DNA of 64,000 nt from Endozoicomonas sp. SCSIO W0465 (GTDB lineage Bacteria; Pseudomonadota; Gammaproteobacteria; Pseudomonadales; Endozoicomonadaceae): assembly GCF_023716865.1 (NCBI RefSeq), contig NZ_CP092417.1, positions 4,938,001 to 5,002,000 of the forward strand, in the 5' to 3' direction. This document shows, in pieces, positions 54,155 through 64,000 of the stretch (position 1 is the stretch's first letter; every line of letters begins with the position of its first letter). The notes beneath the pieces are model-generated. The model was not told where the DNA came from, did no database searches, and saw only the letters and a program-made list of their open reading frames with translations. The position numbers and the translations under genes were made by a program.

Positions 54155-56856
54155 CTATAAAGCTTCAGAGTTATCGTCAGAGATTGCTATAGGCGCTTGT
54201 GCTGCCTGCCAGTATTGTTCCCCATAATCAATCCACAGGCTTTCATTAGCGGGTATGGGTTTTATCGCGATAATAAACACCATCCACTGACCTTGCTGAT
54301 TCCTGTGCCTCAGGAACGAAACATTTTGTTCCGGGGAATTTTTTTCCTTATCAGAGTAAGTACTAAAAGCATTTATCAACGACGTTATATTTCCCTGTCT
54401 GTACCCTGAGATGAAAACACCATGAACAGGAGCGAAGCTATAGCGGTCAATATTTGCCAATGCAGCACCCATAACACGTGCTCCCTGTTGGTATGTGTTG
54501 TCATGGTATTGCTTACCTGCATAATGACCCAGCAGCTCCCATTGCGAAATATCTCTCCTGGCGACAACCTCTTCCTGACCTTTTAACTCACTAAAGATCG
54601 ATCCATCGTGTTTTTGAACGGACATCCGCTCTTGTAAATACTGCTCTCTCTGTACGTCATCCAGCGCTTGATACTTTGCTATGGACTCATTAATGCTTTT
54701 TCTGATCGATCTATCGTTTGGGATGTCGATCTGACTGAAGAAAGTTGTTTGTCTTTGCCTGCTGTCACCAACTTCCCTTTTGACGGACGGTTCTGCCGTC
54801 CATAATGGCGCCTGGTCGTTGATACGATGAGGTAATGACGTTAAATCTGTTGTCTCTTCTTTAATAAAAATTATCTCATCGTCCCAGGTATTTTCGGATC
54901 GCTGCTTCAGGGCGGCTTTAACTTTCGCCTTTTCCGGTAAGCCTTTGCAATGAAATATATAGGAAATATTGCTAACCAGTGCCCGGTCGAGCGGCTGGTC
55001 CTTAACGGCCTCATCAATACCCTGCCATCCCTCTTTCAGGCAGCATAGATTCAGGAAGGCCTCCACTTTCACCTTTTCCGGCAGGCCTTTGCCAGAACAC
55101 ATGGAGGAAATATGGCTGACTAGTGTCCGGTCAAGCGGCTTGTCCTTAACAGCCTCATCGATGCCCTGCCATCCCACTTTCAGGCAGGCCAGCTTCAGGA
55201 AGGCTTCCACTTTCGCCTTTTCTGGTAAGCCTCTACCAGAAGACATAGAGGACATATTGGTGACCAATGCCCGATCGATCGGCTTATCCTTAACAGCCTC
55301 ATCATTGCCCTGCCATCCCTCTTTCAAGCACCCCAGCTTCAGGAAGGCTTCCACTTTCGCCTTTTCCGGTAAGCCTTTGCCATTACACATGGAAGAAATG
55401 TGAGTAACCAGTCTCTGGTCAATCGGCTGGTCCTTGACGGCCTCATCAATGCCCTGCCATCCCTTTTTCAGGCAGGTCAGCGTCAGGAAAGCTTCCACTT
55501 TTGCCTTTTCCGGTAAGCCTTTGCCATGACACATGGAGGAAATGTGGGTGATCAGTACCCGGTCGAGCGGCTGGTCCCTGACGGCCTCATCAACGCCCTG
55601 CCATCCCTTTTTCAGGCACTCCAGCTTCAGGAAGGCTACCATTTTCTCCTTTTCCGGCAAGCCTTTGCCATGACACATTGAGGAAATGCTGGTGACCAGT
55701 GTCCGGTCGATCGGCTGGTCCATAACGACCTCATCAATGCCCTGCCATCCCACTTTCAGGCAGACAAGCCCTCAGGAAAGCTTCCACTTTCGCCTTTTCC
55801 GGTAAGCCTTTGCCAGAAGACATGGAGGAAATGTTGTTGACCAGGGCCCTGTCGAGGGGTTTGCCCTTGACGGCCCCATCATTGCCCTGCCATCCCTCTT
55901 TCAGGCACCCCAGCGTCAGAAAGGCTTCTACTGTTGCCTTTTCCGGTAAGCCTTTGCCATGACACATAGAGGAAATGTTGGCGACCAGTGACCGGTCGAG
56001 TGGCTGATCCTTAACGGTCCCATCGATTCCCTGCCATCCCGCTTTCAGGCAGCCCAGCGTCAGGAAGGCTTCTACTTTTCGCCTTTTCCGGTAAGCCTTT
56101 GCCATTACACATGGAGGAAATCTGCTTTAAAAACGGGCTGGCAGCAATAGATGCTACATCTGCATCTTCCATGGCAGTAAACAGGGTTACATTGTCCTTG
56201 TTATTCACCATGCTGGTTAAATTGCCAGTGTTGTTCACTGTTTTACCCACTGCCGAAAAGAACACATTAGCTTTTTGAAAATACCCCGAACAAGTTTGAT
56301 GTTCAGTAGCAATATTGAATCGCTTAAGTTTTGCAAAGAGAGTCGGTAGAGGACCGGCCCCTCTGCTCATGGATAGCTGAATACCCCTTTGCTCAAGCGT
56401 TTTCAGTAGTGTGCTGACGTTGGAAAGTACGGTTTTGACGCCCGGGTGACTCAGGTATGGCATGATTTGATGTTGATGAGTAATGCTAAACCTTGCGATG
56501 ATTTCGCTGTAATCCGGGTCAATGTCCATCGGCGGTAGGTGAACAATAACCGCAGGGCGCGAGGCACTGACTCCATGGCCCATCATTGGTAACGTTGAAT
56601 CCCGCCCAGTTGATGCTGATGTGCCATTTTTTCTGGTATTAACACGTTGCCGACACCTCCGTTTTTTCGGAGGCTGTTTGGATTCGCAAAACCCAAGCCT
56701 GAAAGCCTCTTGAGCTGCCCTGTTTTCCCTGTCAACGGGTTGAACCCTATGCCCCGAGAAATAACGCTTTCTGTTGTTGTCCGGTAATGGTTCCATAGCA
56801 GCACCGGTAGCAGTGGAAGCGGTGAAAACAAAGTGCTTTGATACGGGTGTTGACAT
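54155..56856 (-). pseudogene. G14: shortest repeat-SET family gene (8 repeats), two 1-nt insertions
   Basis: The start is the ATG at 56856 (MSTPVSKHFVFTAS...) with the PPKKRRCRQR patch. An additional T in the run at 56076-56079 shifts the frame inside repeat 1, and an additional C in the run at 55769-55771 shifts it again in repeat 4. Removing both gives 2700 bp, 899 residues and 8 repeats, the lowest count in the array, with a complete SET segment (VVARRDIS form shared with G8 and G16). Its half repeat is IFHCKGLPEKAKVKAALKQ. Repeats 4-5 (DEVVMDQPIDRTLVTS, EKEKMVAFLKLECLKK) match repeats 10-11 of G8, suggesting exchange between them. Confidence 0.86.
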
Positions 56857-57083
56857 AGGGAGATACGATTATTTTTATCTGATCGGTCAGTTTATGACTT
56901 CATAGCACGTTGATGTTGATAATGGCTAGGTAAACCCGAGATAGTTCAACTAACTTCACGGGCATTCAGCAGGCTGAAAATATAAGGAAACAGTAGTATA
57001 AAATACAGTCCGTGCAGGTATGGATTTATATATTAAGTCGATCAGGCTGTTTATATGATTTTAAATGGGGAATGGTCAACTAC

Positions 57084-60000
57084 TTATAAAGTTTCAGAGT
57101 TATCGTCAGAGATTGCTATAGGCGCTCGTATTGCTTGCCAGTATTGTTCCCCATAATCAATCCACAGGCATTCATTAGCAGGTATGGGTTTTATCGCGAT
57201 AATAAACACCATCCACTGACCTTGCTGATTCTTGTGTCTTAGAAACGAAACATTTTGTTCCGGGGAATTTTTTTCCTTATCAGAGTAAGTACTAAAAGCA
57301 TTGATCAATGACGTTATATTTCCCTGTCTGTACGCTGAGATGAAAACACCATGAGCAGGAGCGAAGCTATAGCTGTCAATATTGGCTAATGCAGCACCCA
57401 TAACACGAGCTCCCTGCTGGTATGTGTTGTCATGGTATTGCTTACCTGCATAATGACCCAGCAGCTCCCATTGTAAAATATCCCTGCTGGCGACAACTTC
57501 TTCCTGACCTTTTAACTCACTGAAGATTGATCCATCGTGTTTTTGAACGGACATTCGCTCTTGTAAATACTGCTCTCTTTGCTCGTCATCCAGAGCTTGA
57601 TACTTTGCTATGGACTCATGAATGCTTTTTCTGATCGACCTGTCATTTGGTATGTCGATCTGACTAAAGAAGGTTGCTTGTCTTTGCCTGCTGTCACCAA
57701 CTTCCCTTTTGACGGACGGTTCTGCCACCCATAATGGCGCCTGGTCATTAATACGATGAGGTAACGAGATTAAATCAGTTGTCTCTTCTTTTATAACAAT
57801 TATCTCATCGTCCTGGGTGATTTCGGACCGCTGCTTCAGGATGGCTTTAACTTTTGCCTTTTCCGGGAAGCCTTTGCCATTAAACATGGAGGATATGCTG
57901 GTGATCAGTGTCCGGTTAAGCGGCTGGTCCTGAACGGCCTTGTCATCGCCCTGCCATCCCTCTTTCAGGCAGCCCAGCTTCAGAAAAGCTTCCACTTTCG
58001 CCTTTTCCGGAAAGCCTTTGCCATTACACATGGAGGATATGCTGGTAATCAGTGCCCGGTTAAGCGGCTGGTCCTGAACGGCCTTGTCATCGCCCAGCCA
58101 TCCCTCTTTCAGGCAGTCCAGCTTCAGGAAGGCTTCCACTTTCGCCTTTTCCGGCAAGCCTCTGCCATTACACAAGGAGGATATGCTGGTGACCAGTCCC
58201 CGGTCAATCGGCTTATCCTTAACTGCCCCATCAATGCCCTGCCATCCCTCTTTCAAGCAGTCCAGCTTCAGGAAGGCTTCTAATGTCGCCTTTTCCGGTA
58301 GGCCTTTGCCATGACACATGGAAGAAATGTGGGTGACCAGTGCCCAATCCAGCGGCTTATCCTTAACGGCCTCATCAATGCCCTGCCATCCCTCTTTCAG
58401 GCAGTCCAGCTTCAAGAAAGCTTCCAATTTCGTCTTTCCCGGTAAGCCTTTACCATTAAACATGGAGGAAATGCGGGTAACCAGTGCCCGGTTGAGCACC
58501 CGGTCCTTAGCGGCCTTACCAATCCCCTGCCACCCCTTTTTCAGGCAATCCAGTTTCAGGAAGGCTTCCACTTTTGCCTTTTCCGGTAAGCCTTTGCCAC
58601 AAAACATGGAGGAAATATTGGTGACCAGTGCCCGGTCGAGGGGCTTGTCCTTAACGGCCCTATCAACACCTTGCCATCCCGCTTTCAGACAGCTCAGCTT
58701 CAGGAAAGCTTCCACTTTCGCCTTTTCCGGTAAGCCTTTGGCATGGCACATGGAGGAAATGTTGGTGACCAGTGTCCGGTCGAGTGGCATCCCCTTAACG
58801 GCCTCATCAATACCCTGCCATCCCTGTTTCAGACAGCCCAGCTTCAGAAAAGCTTCCACTTTTGCCTTGTCCGGTAAGCCTTTGCCATTAAACATGGAAG
58901 AAATGTGAGTGACCAGCGCCCGGTCGAGGGGCTTGTCCTCAACGGCCTCATCAATACCCTGCCATCCCTCTTTCAGGCAGACAAGCCTCAGAAAAGCTTC
59001 CACTTTCGCCCTTTCCGGTAAGCCTTTGCCATTACACATGGAGGAAATGTTGGTGACCAGTGACCGGTCGAGTGGCTTGTCCCTAACGGACTCATCAATG
59101 CCCTGCCATCCCTTTTTCAGGCAGCCCAGCGTCAGAAAGGCTTCCACTTTCGCCTTTTCCGGTAAGCCTTTGCCATTACACATGGAAGAAATTCGGGTGA
59201 CCAGTGCCCGGTCAAGCGGCTCGTCCTTGACGGCCTCATCAATACCCTGCCATCCCTCTTTCAGGCAGCCCAGCTTCAGGAAGGCTTCCACTTGCGCCTT
59301 TTCCGGTAAGCCTTTGCCATGACACATGGAAATGTGGTGACCAGTCCTGATCAAGCGGCTGGCCCTTAACGGCTCATCAATGCCCTGCCATCCCGCTTTC
59401 AGGCAGCCCAGCTTCAGGAAAGCTTCCACTTTCGCTGCTTCCGGTAAGCCTTTGCCATGACACATAGAGGAAATGTGGGTGACCAGAGCCCGGTCGACCG
59501 GCCGGTCCTTAACGGCCTCATCCATGCCCTGCCATCCCTCTTTCAGGCAACCCAGATTCAGGAAGGCTTCCACTTTCGCCTTTTCCGGTAAGCCTCTGCC
59601 ATGGCACATGGAGGAAATATTAGTGACCAGTGTCCGGTCGAGTGGCATCCCCTTAACGGCCTCATCAATACCCTGCCATCCCGCTTTCAGGCAGCTCAAC
59701 TTCAGAAAAGCTTCCACTTTTGCCTTTTCCGGTAAGCCTTTGCCGTTACACATAGAGGATATGTTTGTGAGCAGCGCCCGATCAAGCGGCTGGTCCTCAA
59801 CGGCCTCATCAATACCCTGCCATCCCTCTTTCAGGCAGGGCAGCTTCAGGAAGGCGACCACTTTCGCCTTTTTCGGTATGCCTTTGCCAGAAGACATGGA
59901 GGAAATCTGTTTTAAAAACGGCTTGGCAGCGATGGATGCTACCTCCCGATCTTTCATGGCAGTAAACAGGTTTACACTGCTCTTGCTCGCCAGCATGCTG

Positions 60001-60645
60001 GTTAAACAGCCAGTGTTGTTAATTGTTTTACCCACCGCTGAAAAAAACACATCGGCTTTTTGAAAATACCCTGAACAAACCTGATGATCATTAACCATAT
60101 TGAATCGCTTAAGTATTGCAAAGAGCGTAGGCAGGGGAGGGCTGTCTCTATTCATGGATAGCTGAATACCCCTTTGCTCAAGCGTTTTCAGTAGTGTGCT
60201 GACGTTGGAAAGTACGGTTTTGACGCCCGGGTGACTCAGGTATGGCATGATTTGATGTTGATGAGTAATGCTAAACCTTGCGATGATTTCGCGGTAATCC
60301 GGGTCAATGTCCATCGGCTGTAGGTGAACAATAACCGCAGGGCGCGAGGCACTGACTCCATGGCCCATCATTGGTAACGTTGAATCCCGCCCAGTTGATG
60401 CTGATGTGCCATTTTTTCCGGTATCTACACGTTGCCGACACCTGCGTTTTTTTTGCAGGCTGTTTCGTTTCGCAAAACCGGGGTCTGAAAGCCTCTTTAG
60501 TTGGCCCGTTTTCCCTATCAACGGGTTGAACCCTATGTCCCGAGAAATAGCGCTTTCTGTTGTTACCGTCCGGCAATGGTTCAGTTGCAGCAACGGTAGC
60601 AGTGGAAGTGGTGACAACAGAGTGGTTTGATACGGGTGTTGACAT
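57084..60645 (-). pseudogene. G15: repeat-SET family gene frameshifted inside the basic patch
   Basis: The true start is the ATG at 60643-60645 (MSTPVSNHS...). The A-run encoding AKK of PAKKRRCRQR has eight A (plus-strand T at 60447-60454) where the PAKKRR-type paralogs have seven, so the initial frame fails within the nuclear-signal region. The long frame that begins at 60656 uses a TTG and the wrong frame for its first 70 residues; it is not a believable start. Downstream of the run the frame is open to 57084, with 14 repeats and a complete SET domain. Around 59325-59375 several small losses cancel, leaving one garbled repeat end (DEPLRASRLIRTGHHIS). Corrected length is about 1186 residues. 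Confidence 0.87.
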
Positions 60646-60757
60646 AGGAGGTACAATTATTTTTATCTGATCGGTCAGTTTATGCCTTCATAGCACGTTG
60701 ATAATGACCGGATAAACCCGAGATAGTTCAACGAACTTCATGGGCATGGTCAACTAC

Positions 60758-63700
60758 TTATAAAGCTTCAGAGTTATCGTCAGAGATTGCTATGGGCTCT
60801 CGCGCTGCCTGCCAGTATTGTTCCCCATAATCAATCCACAGGCTTTCATTAGCGGGTATGGGTTTTATCGCGATAATAAACACCATCCACTGACCTTGCT
60901 GATTCCTGTGCCTCAGGAACGAAACATTTTGTTCCGGGGAATTTTTTTCCTTATCAGAGTAAGTACTAAAAGCATTGATCAACGACGTTATATTTCCCTG
61001 TCTGTACCCTGAGATGAAAACACCATGAACAGGAGCGAAGCTATAGCGGTCAATATTTGCCAATGCAGCACTCATAACACGTGCTCCCTGTTGGTATGTG
61101 TTGTCATGGTATTGCTTACCTGCATAATGACCCAGCAGCTCCCATTGCGAAATATCTCTCCTGGCGACAACCTCTTCCTGACCTTTTAACTCACTAAAGA
61201 TCGATCCATCGTGTTTTTGAACGGACATTCGCTCTTGTAAATACTGCGCTCTTTGCTCGTCATCCAGCGCTTGATACTTTGCTATGGACTCATTAATGTT
61301 TTTTCTGATCGATCTATCGTTTGGGATGTCGATCTGACTGAAGAAGGTTGTGTGTCTTTGCCTGCTGTCACCAACTTCCCTTTTGACGGACGGTTCTGCC
61401 ATCCATAATGGCGCCTGGTCGTTGAACGATGAGGTAATGACGTTAAATCTGTTGTCTCTTCTTTAATAAAAATTATCTCATCGTCCCGGTATTTTCGGAT
61501 CGCTGCTTCAGGATGGCTTTAACTGTCGCCTTTTCCGGAAAGCCTTTGCCATTACACATGGAGGATATGCTGGTGATCAGCGCCCGGTTAAGTGGCTTGC
61601 CCTTGACGGCCTCATCAATGCCCTGCCATCCCTCTTTCAAGCAGTCCAGCTTTAGAAAGGCTTCAACTTTTGCCTTTTCCGGTAGGCCTTTGCCATGACA
61701 CATGGAAGAAATGTGGTAACCAGTGCCCGATCAAGCGGCCTGTCCTTAACAGCCTCATCAATGCCCTGCCATCCCTCTTTCAAGCAGTCCAGCTTCAGAA
61801 AGGCTTCCACTTTCGCCTTTTCCGGTAAGCCTTTGCCATGACATATGGAAGAAATATTGGTAACCAGTGCCCGATCAAGCGGCCTGTCCCTAACAGCCTC
61901 ATCGATGCCCTGCCATCCCTCTTTCAGGCAGGCCAGCTTCAGGAAGGCTGTCACTTTCGCCCCTTCCGGTAAGCCTTTGCTATTACACATGGAGGAAATG
62001 TGGGTGACCAGTGCCTGGTTGAGGGGCTGGTCCTTAACGGCCTCATCAATGCCCTGCCATCCCTCTTTCAGGCAGCCCAGCTTCAGGAAGGCTTCCACTT
62101 TCGCCTTTTCCGGAATGCCTTTGCCAGAAAATATGGAGGAAATATTGGTAACCAGAGCCCGGTCGATCGGCTTGTCCCTAACGGCTTCATCAATGCCCTG
62201 CCATCCTTTTTTCAGACAGCCCAGCGTCAGGAAAGCTTCCACTTTCACCTTTTCCGGTAAGCCTTTGCCATTACACATGGAGGAAATGTGAGTGACCAGT
62301 GCCCGGTCGATCGGCTTGTCCCTGACGGCTTCATCAATGCCCTGCCATCCTTTTTTCAGACAGCCCAACGTCAGGAAAGCTTCCACTTTCACCTTTTCCG
62401 GTAAGCCTTTGCCATTACACATGGAGGAAATGTGAGTGACCAGTGCCCGGTCGAGCGGTTTTGCTTAACCGCCTCATCAATGCCCTGCCACTCCTGTTTC
62501 AAGCAGCCCAGCGTCAGAAAGGCTTCCACTCTCGCCTTTTCCGGTAAGCCTTTGCCATGACACATGGAGGAAATGTGGGTGACCAGTACCCGGTCGAGCG
62601 GCTGGTCCCTGACGGCCTCATCAATGCCCTGCCATCCCTTTTTCAGGCACTCCAGCTTCAGGAAGGCTACCATTTTCTCCTTTTCCGGCAAGCCTTTGCC
62701 ATGACACATTGAGGAAATGCTGGTGACCAGTGTCCGGTCGATCGGCTGGTCCATAACGACCTCATCAATGCCCTGCCATCCCACTTTCAGGCAGACAAGC
62801 CTCAGGAAAGCTTCCACTTTCGCCTTTTCGGGTAAGCCTTTGCCATTACACATGGAGGAAATGTGGGTGACCAGTGTCCGGTCGAGCGGCTGGTCCTTAA
62901 CGGCCTCATCAATACCCTGCCATCCCTGTTTCAGGCAGCCCAGGTTCAGGAAAGCTTCCACTTTCGCCTTTTCCGGAAAGCCTCTGCCATGGCACATGGA
63001 GGAAATATTAGTGACCAGTGTCCGGTCGAGTGGCTGGTTCTTAACGGCCTCATCACTCCCCTGCCATCCCTGTTTCAGGCAGCCCAGCGTGAGGAAGGCT
63101 TCCACTTTTGCCTTTTCCGGAAAACTTTTGCCAGAAGACATGGAGGAAATGTGGGTGACCAGAGTCCGGTCTAGCGGCTGGTTCCTAACAGCCTTATCAT
63201 TGCCCTGCCATCCCTCTCTTAAGCACCACAGCTTCAGGAAGGTTTCCACTTTCGCCTTTTCCGGTAAGCCTTTGCAAGAATACATGGAGGAAATGTTGTT
63301 GAGCAGGGCCCTGTCAAGGGGTTTGTCCTTAACGGCCCCATCATTGCCCTGCCATCCCTCTTTCAGGCACCCCAGCTTCAGGAAGGCTTCCACTGTTGCC
63401 TTTTCCGGTAAGCCTTTGCCAGACACCATGGAGGAAATGCAGGTGACCAGTACCCGGTCGAGGGGCTTGTCCTTAACGGCCTCATCAACGCCCTGCCATC
63501 CAGCTTTCAGACAGCTGAGCTTCAGGAAAGATTCCACTTTCGCTTTTTCCGGTAAGCCTTTGGCATGGCACATGGAGGAAATGTTGGTGACCAGTGCCCG
63601 GTCGAGCGGCTGGTCCTTAACGGCCTCATCAATACCCTGCCATCCCTCTTTCAGGCAGCCAAGCTTCAGGAAGGCTTCCACGTTCGCCTTTTCTGGTAAG

Positions 63701-64000
63701 CCTCTACCAGAAGACATAGAGGAAATATTGGTGACCAGTGCCCGGTTGAGCGGCTTGTCCTTAACGGCCTCATCAATGCCCTGCCATCCCTCTTTCAGAC
63801 AGCCCAGTTTCAGAAAAGCTTCCACGTTCGCCTTTTCCGGTAAGCCTTTGCCATTACACATGGAAGAAATGTGGATGACCAGCGCCCGGTCGAGGGACCT
63901 GTCCTTAACGGCCTCATCAACGCCCTGCCATCCCTCTTTCAGGCAGCCAAGCCTCAGAAAAGCTTCCACTTTCGCCCTTTCCGGTAAGCCTTTGCCATTA
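60758..64000 (-). pseudogene. G16: repeat-SET family gene, near-copy of G8, 5' end beyond the window
   Basis: This member reads in from the right edge and ends at 60758. It follows G8 repeat by repeat: base 64000 corresponds to 35076, and the offset of 28928 at the 3' end drops to 28924 through four 1-nt losses (near 61424, 61487, 61714 and 62460), each of which breaks the frame. A few substitutions occur in the last 130 bp (for example AAREPIAI for AARAPIAI, NESLW for NEILW), so it is a separate copy. The frame is open from the edge to about 62460, covering repeats 2 to about 12 of the G8 numbering. The SET segment is complete. It is either a damaged recent duplicate or a good gene with consensus errors near a contig end. 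Confidence 0.85.

Noticed and set aside
57084..60656. Single intact 1190-residue protein starting at 60656
   Set aside because: It needs a TTG start and reads the first 70 residues in the wrong frame compared with all paralogs; the true start at 60645 is frameshifted at the A8 run.

Overview
The window is almost entirely one tandem array of paralogous genes, all on the minus strand. I count 16 copies; the first (1-1804) and last (60758-64000) are cut by the window edges. Every copy has the same architecture: a Ser/Thr-rich N-terminus, a basic nuclear-localisation-like patch (PAKKRRCRQR or PPKKRRCRQR), a conserved region up to about residue 244, 8-18 tandem repeats of exactly 48 residues (144 bp), a 22-residue terminal half repeat, and a roughly 250-residue C-terminus carrying a SET (protein-lysine methyltransferase) domain. 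I estimate about 210 copies of the 144-bp unit, close to half of the window.

Gene order from left to right, with full repeats per copy: G1 <1-1804 (partial); G2 2019-7264 (15); G3 9195-13192 (17); G4 13406-17059 (14); G5 17273-23430 (10); G6 23543-28226 (14); G7 28435-31717 (12); G8 31830-35966 (18, the only complete undamaged copy); G9 36180-39886 (15); G10 39999-43273 (12); G11 43487-46470 (10); G12 46684-49932 (about 12); G13 50142-53844 (15); G14 54155-56856 (8); G15 57084-60645 (14); G16 60758->64000. Spacers come in two forms, about 213 bp and exactly 112 bp. The array grew by block duplication (G7-G8 resembles G15-G16; G5 resembles G11; G4 shares its 3' end with G10) and by gain and loss of whole 144-bp units.

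Five insertion sequences with their own transposase genes sit in the array, each with matching terminal inverted repeats and target duplications: an IS4-superfamily element in G2, an IS1182-type element in the G2/G3 spacer, an IS66-type and an IS4-type element in G5, and an IS701-like element in G6. A 192-bp MITE-like element lies at the 3' end of G14. Removing each genic insertion restores the reading frame. Many other copies carry single-base indels or nonsense changes. Some are dense clusters that look like consensus errors, so how many copies are really dead is uncertain.

The organism is probably a host-associated gammaproteobacterium with an IS-rich genome; the Endozoicomonadaceae are a plausible but unproven guess. 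The proteins look like a family of secreted, nucleus-targeted effectors. The repeats vary mainly at a few fixed positions, one of which (position 6) is nearly always Asn, His or Ser, next to an otherwise constant scaffold. This layout recalls TAL effectors and PPR proteins, but the repeat is different and the effector domain is a methyltransferase. The testable hypothesis is a repertoire of modular-repeat, recognition-guided chromatin methyltransferases. No tRNA, rRNA, CRISPR, replication or housekeeping gene was seen.
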